DNA of 62,442 nt, taken from assembly GCA_019634415.1 (NCBI GenBank), contig JAHQVJ010000075.1, forward strand, positions 1-62,442. The letters are read 5' to 3'. The stretch is from Myxococcales bacterium (GTDB lineage: Bacteria > Myxococcota_A > UBA796 > GCA-2862545). The position numbers and the translations under genes are program-made. Shown here piece after piece: positions 60,862-62,442 of the stretch. The notes under the pieces were generated by a model. That model searched no databases. It saw only the letters and a program-made list of their open reading frames with translations, and was not told the origin of the DNA. Every line of letters begins with the position of its first letter. Position 1 is the stretch's first letter.

Positions 60862-62442
60862 GATCTCGTCGAGGCACGAGTCGTCGCCCGACTGAACGGC
60901 CTTCGACAGGGCGACGGCCTCGGGGAGCAGGTTGGCCACGTAGAACCGCAGGTTCAGCAGCTTGCCCTTCAGGTGGTTGCTGGACTGCCCCGCGTCGAGC
61001 AGCCGCTTGGCCGTGCGCGCCTGGTTGAGCGCCTCGAGCCCCAGGTGCACCACGCCCATCATGGTGAGGAAGGGGTAGGCCTGCAGCATGGTGCCCTCGA
61101 GCTTGCCCTGGGCACCCATGGTTCCCAGGTGCATGGCTGCAGCTCCGCAGTGACCCACCGCCTTGGCCAGGGCGTCGGCGGCGTCACCGAGGCCTGCCTC
61201 GCGGCCCGCATCGCACTCCGCGTTGGCATCCTTGACCCAGTCCATGAACAGCGCTCCGCCGTTGCGGCGCAGCTTGCGGCCCACCAGATCCATGGCCTGG
61301 ATGCCGTTCGTGCCCTCGTAGATGCTCATGATCTTGCCGTCGCGCACGAGCTGCTCGAGGGGGTACTCGCCGATGAAGCCGTAGCCGCCGAGCACCTGCA
61401 GCCCCAGCACGCAGGACTCGAAGCCGAGATCCGTACAGTGGGCCTTGAGGATGGGCACGAGCAGATCCACCCGGTCGAGGTGCCGCTGCCGCTCCGCTTC
61501 GTCGGGGTGGCGCTCCGACAGATCCGCGCGCAACCCCAGGCGCAGGATCATGGAGCGCATGGTCTCCGTCCACACCTTCATGGTCATGAGCATGCGGCGC
61601 ACGTCCGGATGCACCGTGATCGGCACGCGGGGTGCCGAGGCGTCCCGGAAGTTGCGGATCGAGGAGCCCTGCTTGCGCTCCTTGGCGTAGCGCGTGGCGT
61701 AGCTGGTGGCGGCGGCGGACAGCGCCACTCCCTGAGCGCCCACGCCGATCCGGGCCTCGTTCATCATCTCGAACATGATCTCGATGCCCTCGTGCTCGTT
61801 GCCCACGAGCCAGCCCTTGCAGGGTCCTCGATCGCCCAGGGTGAGCACACAGGTGGCCGACCCGTGGATCCCCATCTTCTCCTCGATCTTCGTGACCACC
61901 GCGCCGTTGCGCTCGGTCAGGTTCAGATCGGAGTCGAAGCAGAACTTGGGCACAAGGAACAGCGACAGGCCCTTGGTTCCTGCCTGGCTGTCGGGGGTAC
62001 GCGCCAGCACCAGGTGCACGATGTTCTCGGTGAGATCCTGATCGCCGCCGCTGATGAAGATCTTCTCGCCCTCGAGCAGGAAGGAGCCATCGGCGTCTGC
62101 AGTGGGCGTGGCCCGACACCGGTTCTCCCCCACGTCGCTGCCCGCGCCGGACTCCGTGAGGCACATGGTGCCGCCCCACTCCCCCGTGAACATCTTCGTG
62201 GCGACCTGGCTCCGCATGCCCTCGGGGGCGTGGCCCGCCACGACACGCGCCGCTCCGGCGGTGAGTCCGGGGTACATCTCGAAGGCCATGCAGGCCCCGA
62301 TGAACATCTCGATGACGGCCATGGACATGGCCGGCGGCAGCCCGATCCCCCCGATGTCGGGGTCGGCGGACAGCCCGATCCAGCCCCCCTCGGCCAGCGT
62401 GTTCCAGGCCTCGCGGTACCCCTCCGGCGTCGTCACGTTGCC
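60850..62442 (-). CDS. Acyl-CoA dehydrogenase, 5' end outside window
   Basis: The visible 528-plus residues lack the first part of the N-terminal domain (family members are about 590-600 residues). Characteristic features are M-C-L-T-E-S-G-A-G-S-D, the C-terminal helical bundle with S-I-Y-E-G-T-N-G-I-Q (catalytic Glu in Y-E-G-T) and an extra C-terminal domain found in the DmdC/FadE-like long-subunit group. It oxidises an acyl-CoA, perhaps a methylthio or long-chain one, with FAD. The chain length cannot be set from sequence. Confidence 0.9.
   Translation of the reverse strand, partial: GNVTTPEGYREAWNTLAEGGWIGLSADPDIGGIGLPPAMSMAVIEMFIGACMAFEMYPGLTAGAARVVAGHAPEGMRSQVATKMFTGEWGGTMCLTESGAGSDVGENRCRATPTADADGSFLLEGEKIFISGGDQDLTENIVHLVLARTPDSQAGTKGLSLFLVPKFCFDSDLNLTERNGAVVTKIEEKMGIHGSATCVLTLGDRGPCKGWLVGNEHEGIEIMFEMMNEARIGVGAQGVALSAAATSYATRYAKERKQGSSIRNFRDASAPRVPITVHPDVRRMLMTMKVWTETMRSMILRLGLRADLSERHPDEAERQRHLDRVDLLVPILKAHCTDLGFESCVLGLQVLGGYGFIGEYPLEQLVRDGKIMSIYEGTNGIQAMDLVGRKLRRNGGALFMDWVKDANAECDAGREAGLGDAADALAKAVGHCGAAAMHLGTMGAQGKLEGTMLQAYPFLTMMGVVHLGLEALNQARTAKRLLDAGQSSNHLKGKLLNLRFYVANLLPEAVALSKAVQSGDDSCLDEILFA

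Overview
This is a GC-rich chromosomal window packed with closely spaced genes. I count about 56 protein-coding genes or remnants and see no rRNA, tRNA, CRISPR array or insertion sequence. The gene content points to Myxococcota or a related delta-type lineage: a complete-looking Tad/Flp pilus operon, a PKD lipoprotein ending in a MYXO-CTERM-like tail (glycines, cysteines, one membrane helix, arginines), a DUF4388-like protein in an ECF sigma operon, and many Cys-rich, Sel1 and TPR lipoproteins. That assignment is an inference from families; no marker such as 16S is present.

Layout. 1-2185 looks like a decaying accessory segment on the minus strand: an FGE/SUMF1-fold gene whose two halves are in permuted order, two conserved small genes each needing one frameshift, and small ORFs. 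2012-3977 is a coupled pair (OmpA-like plus Sel1/Cys-rich). 4283-15425 is one minus-strand Tad locus: flp, cpaB, cpaC secretin, cpaE, cpaF ATPase, tadB, tadC, a tadD-like TPR lipoprotein, a small lipoprotein, then a histidine kinase and an NtrC-type regulator with a degenerate AAA+ domain. 15500-20673 is a five-gene minus operon with every stop and start overlapping: acyl-CoA ligase, coiled-coil protein, HAD phosphatase, ferrochelatase with an added four-Cys tail, and RNase D. 20703-27184 runs plus: a TonB-dependent receptor coupled to a surface lipoprotein, two more lipoproteins and a phosphohexomutase.

27161-34842 is minus: PKD lipoprotein, DUF1460 hydrolase, an ECF sigma / anti-sigma / DUF4388-like operon, urocanate hydratase, a small protein, RNA polymerase omega and an unknown protein. 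groES-groEL follow on plus (34992-37015), closed by a 12-bp perfect hairpin. Then come two coupled TPR proteins, one ending in a ClpX-type zinc finger; a fused MFS/spermidine-synthase-like protein; PssA; two small membrane proteins coupled to aspartokinase and a D,D-carboxypeptidase; an OmpR/kinase pair with a TPR lipoprotein; a divergent LonB-like protease coupled to a diheme c-type protein; a Clp-N/proline-repeat/membrane protein; glutaryl-CoA dehydrogenase; a class IV aminotransferase; three membrane or lipoprotein genes; and a 5'-truncated acyl-CoA dehydrogenase at the right edge.

Three genome-wide habits stand out. About twenty adjacent gene pairs overlap by 1-4 nt (ATGA, GTGA, TGATG), and four convergent pairs overlap at their 3' ends. 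Several exported proteins have very short tryptophan/leucine-rich signal peptides without a basic start. A 65-nt two-hairpin repeat lies inside two unrelated coding genes exactly 900 nt apart (53602-53666 and 54502-54566). The repeat, the Clp-N repeat protein and the duplicated ClpX-like finger are the most unusual observations.
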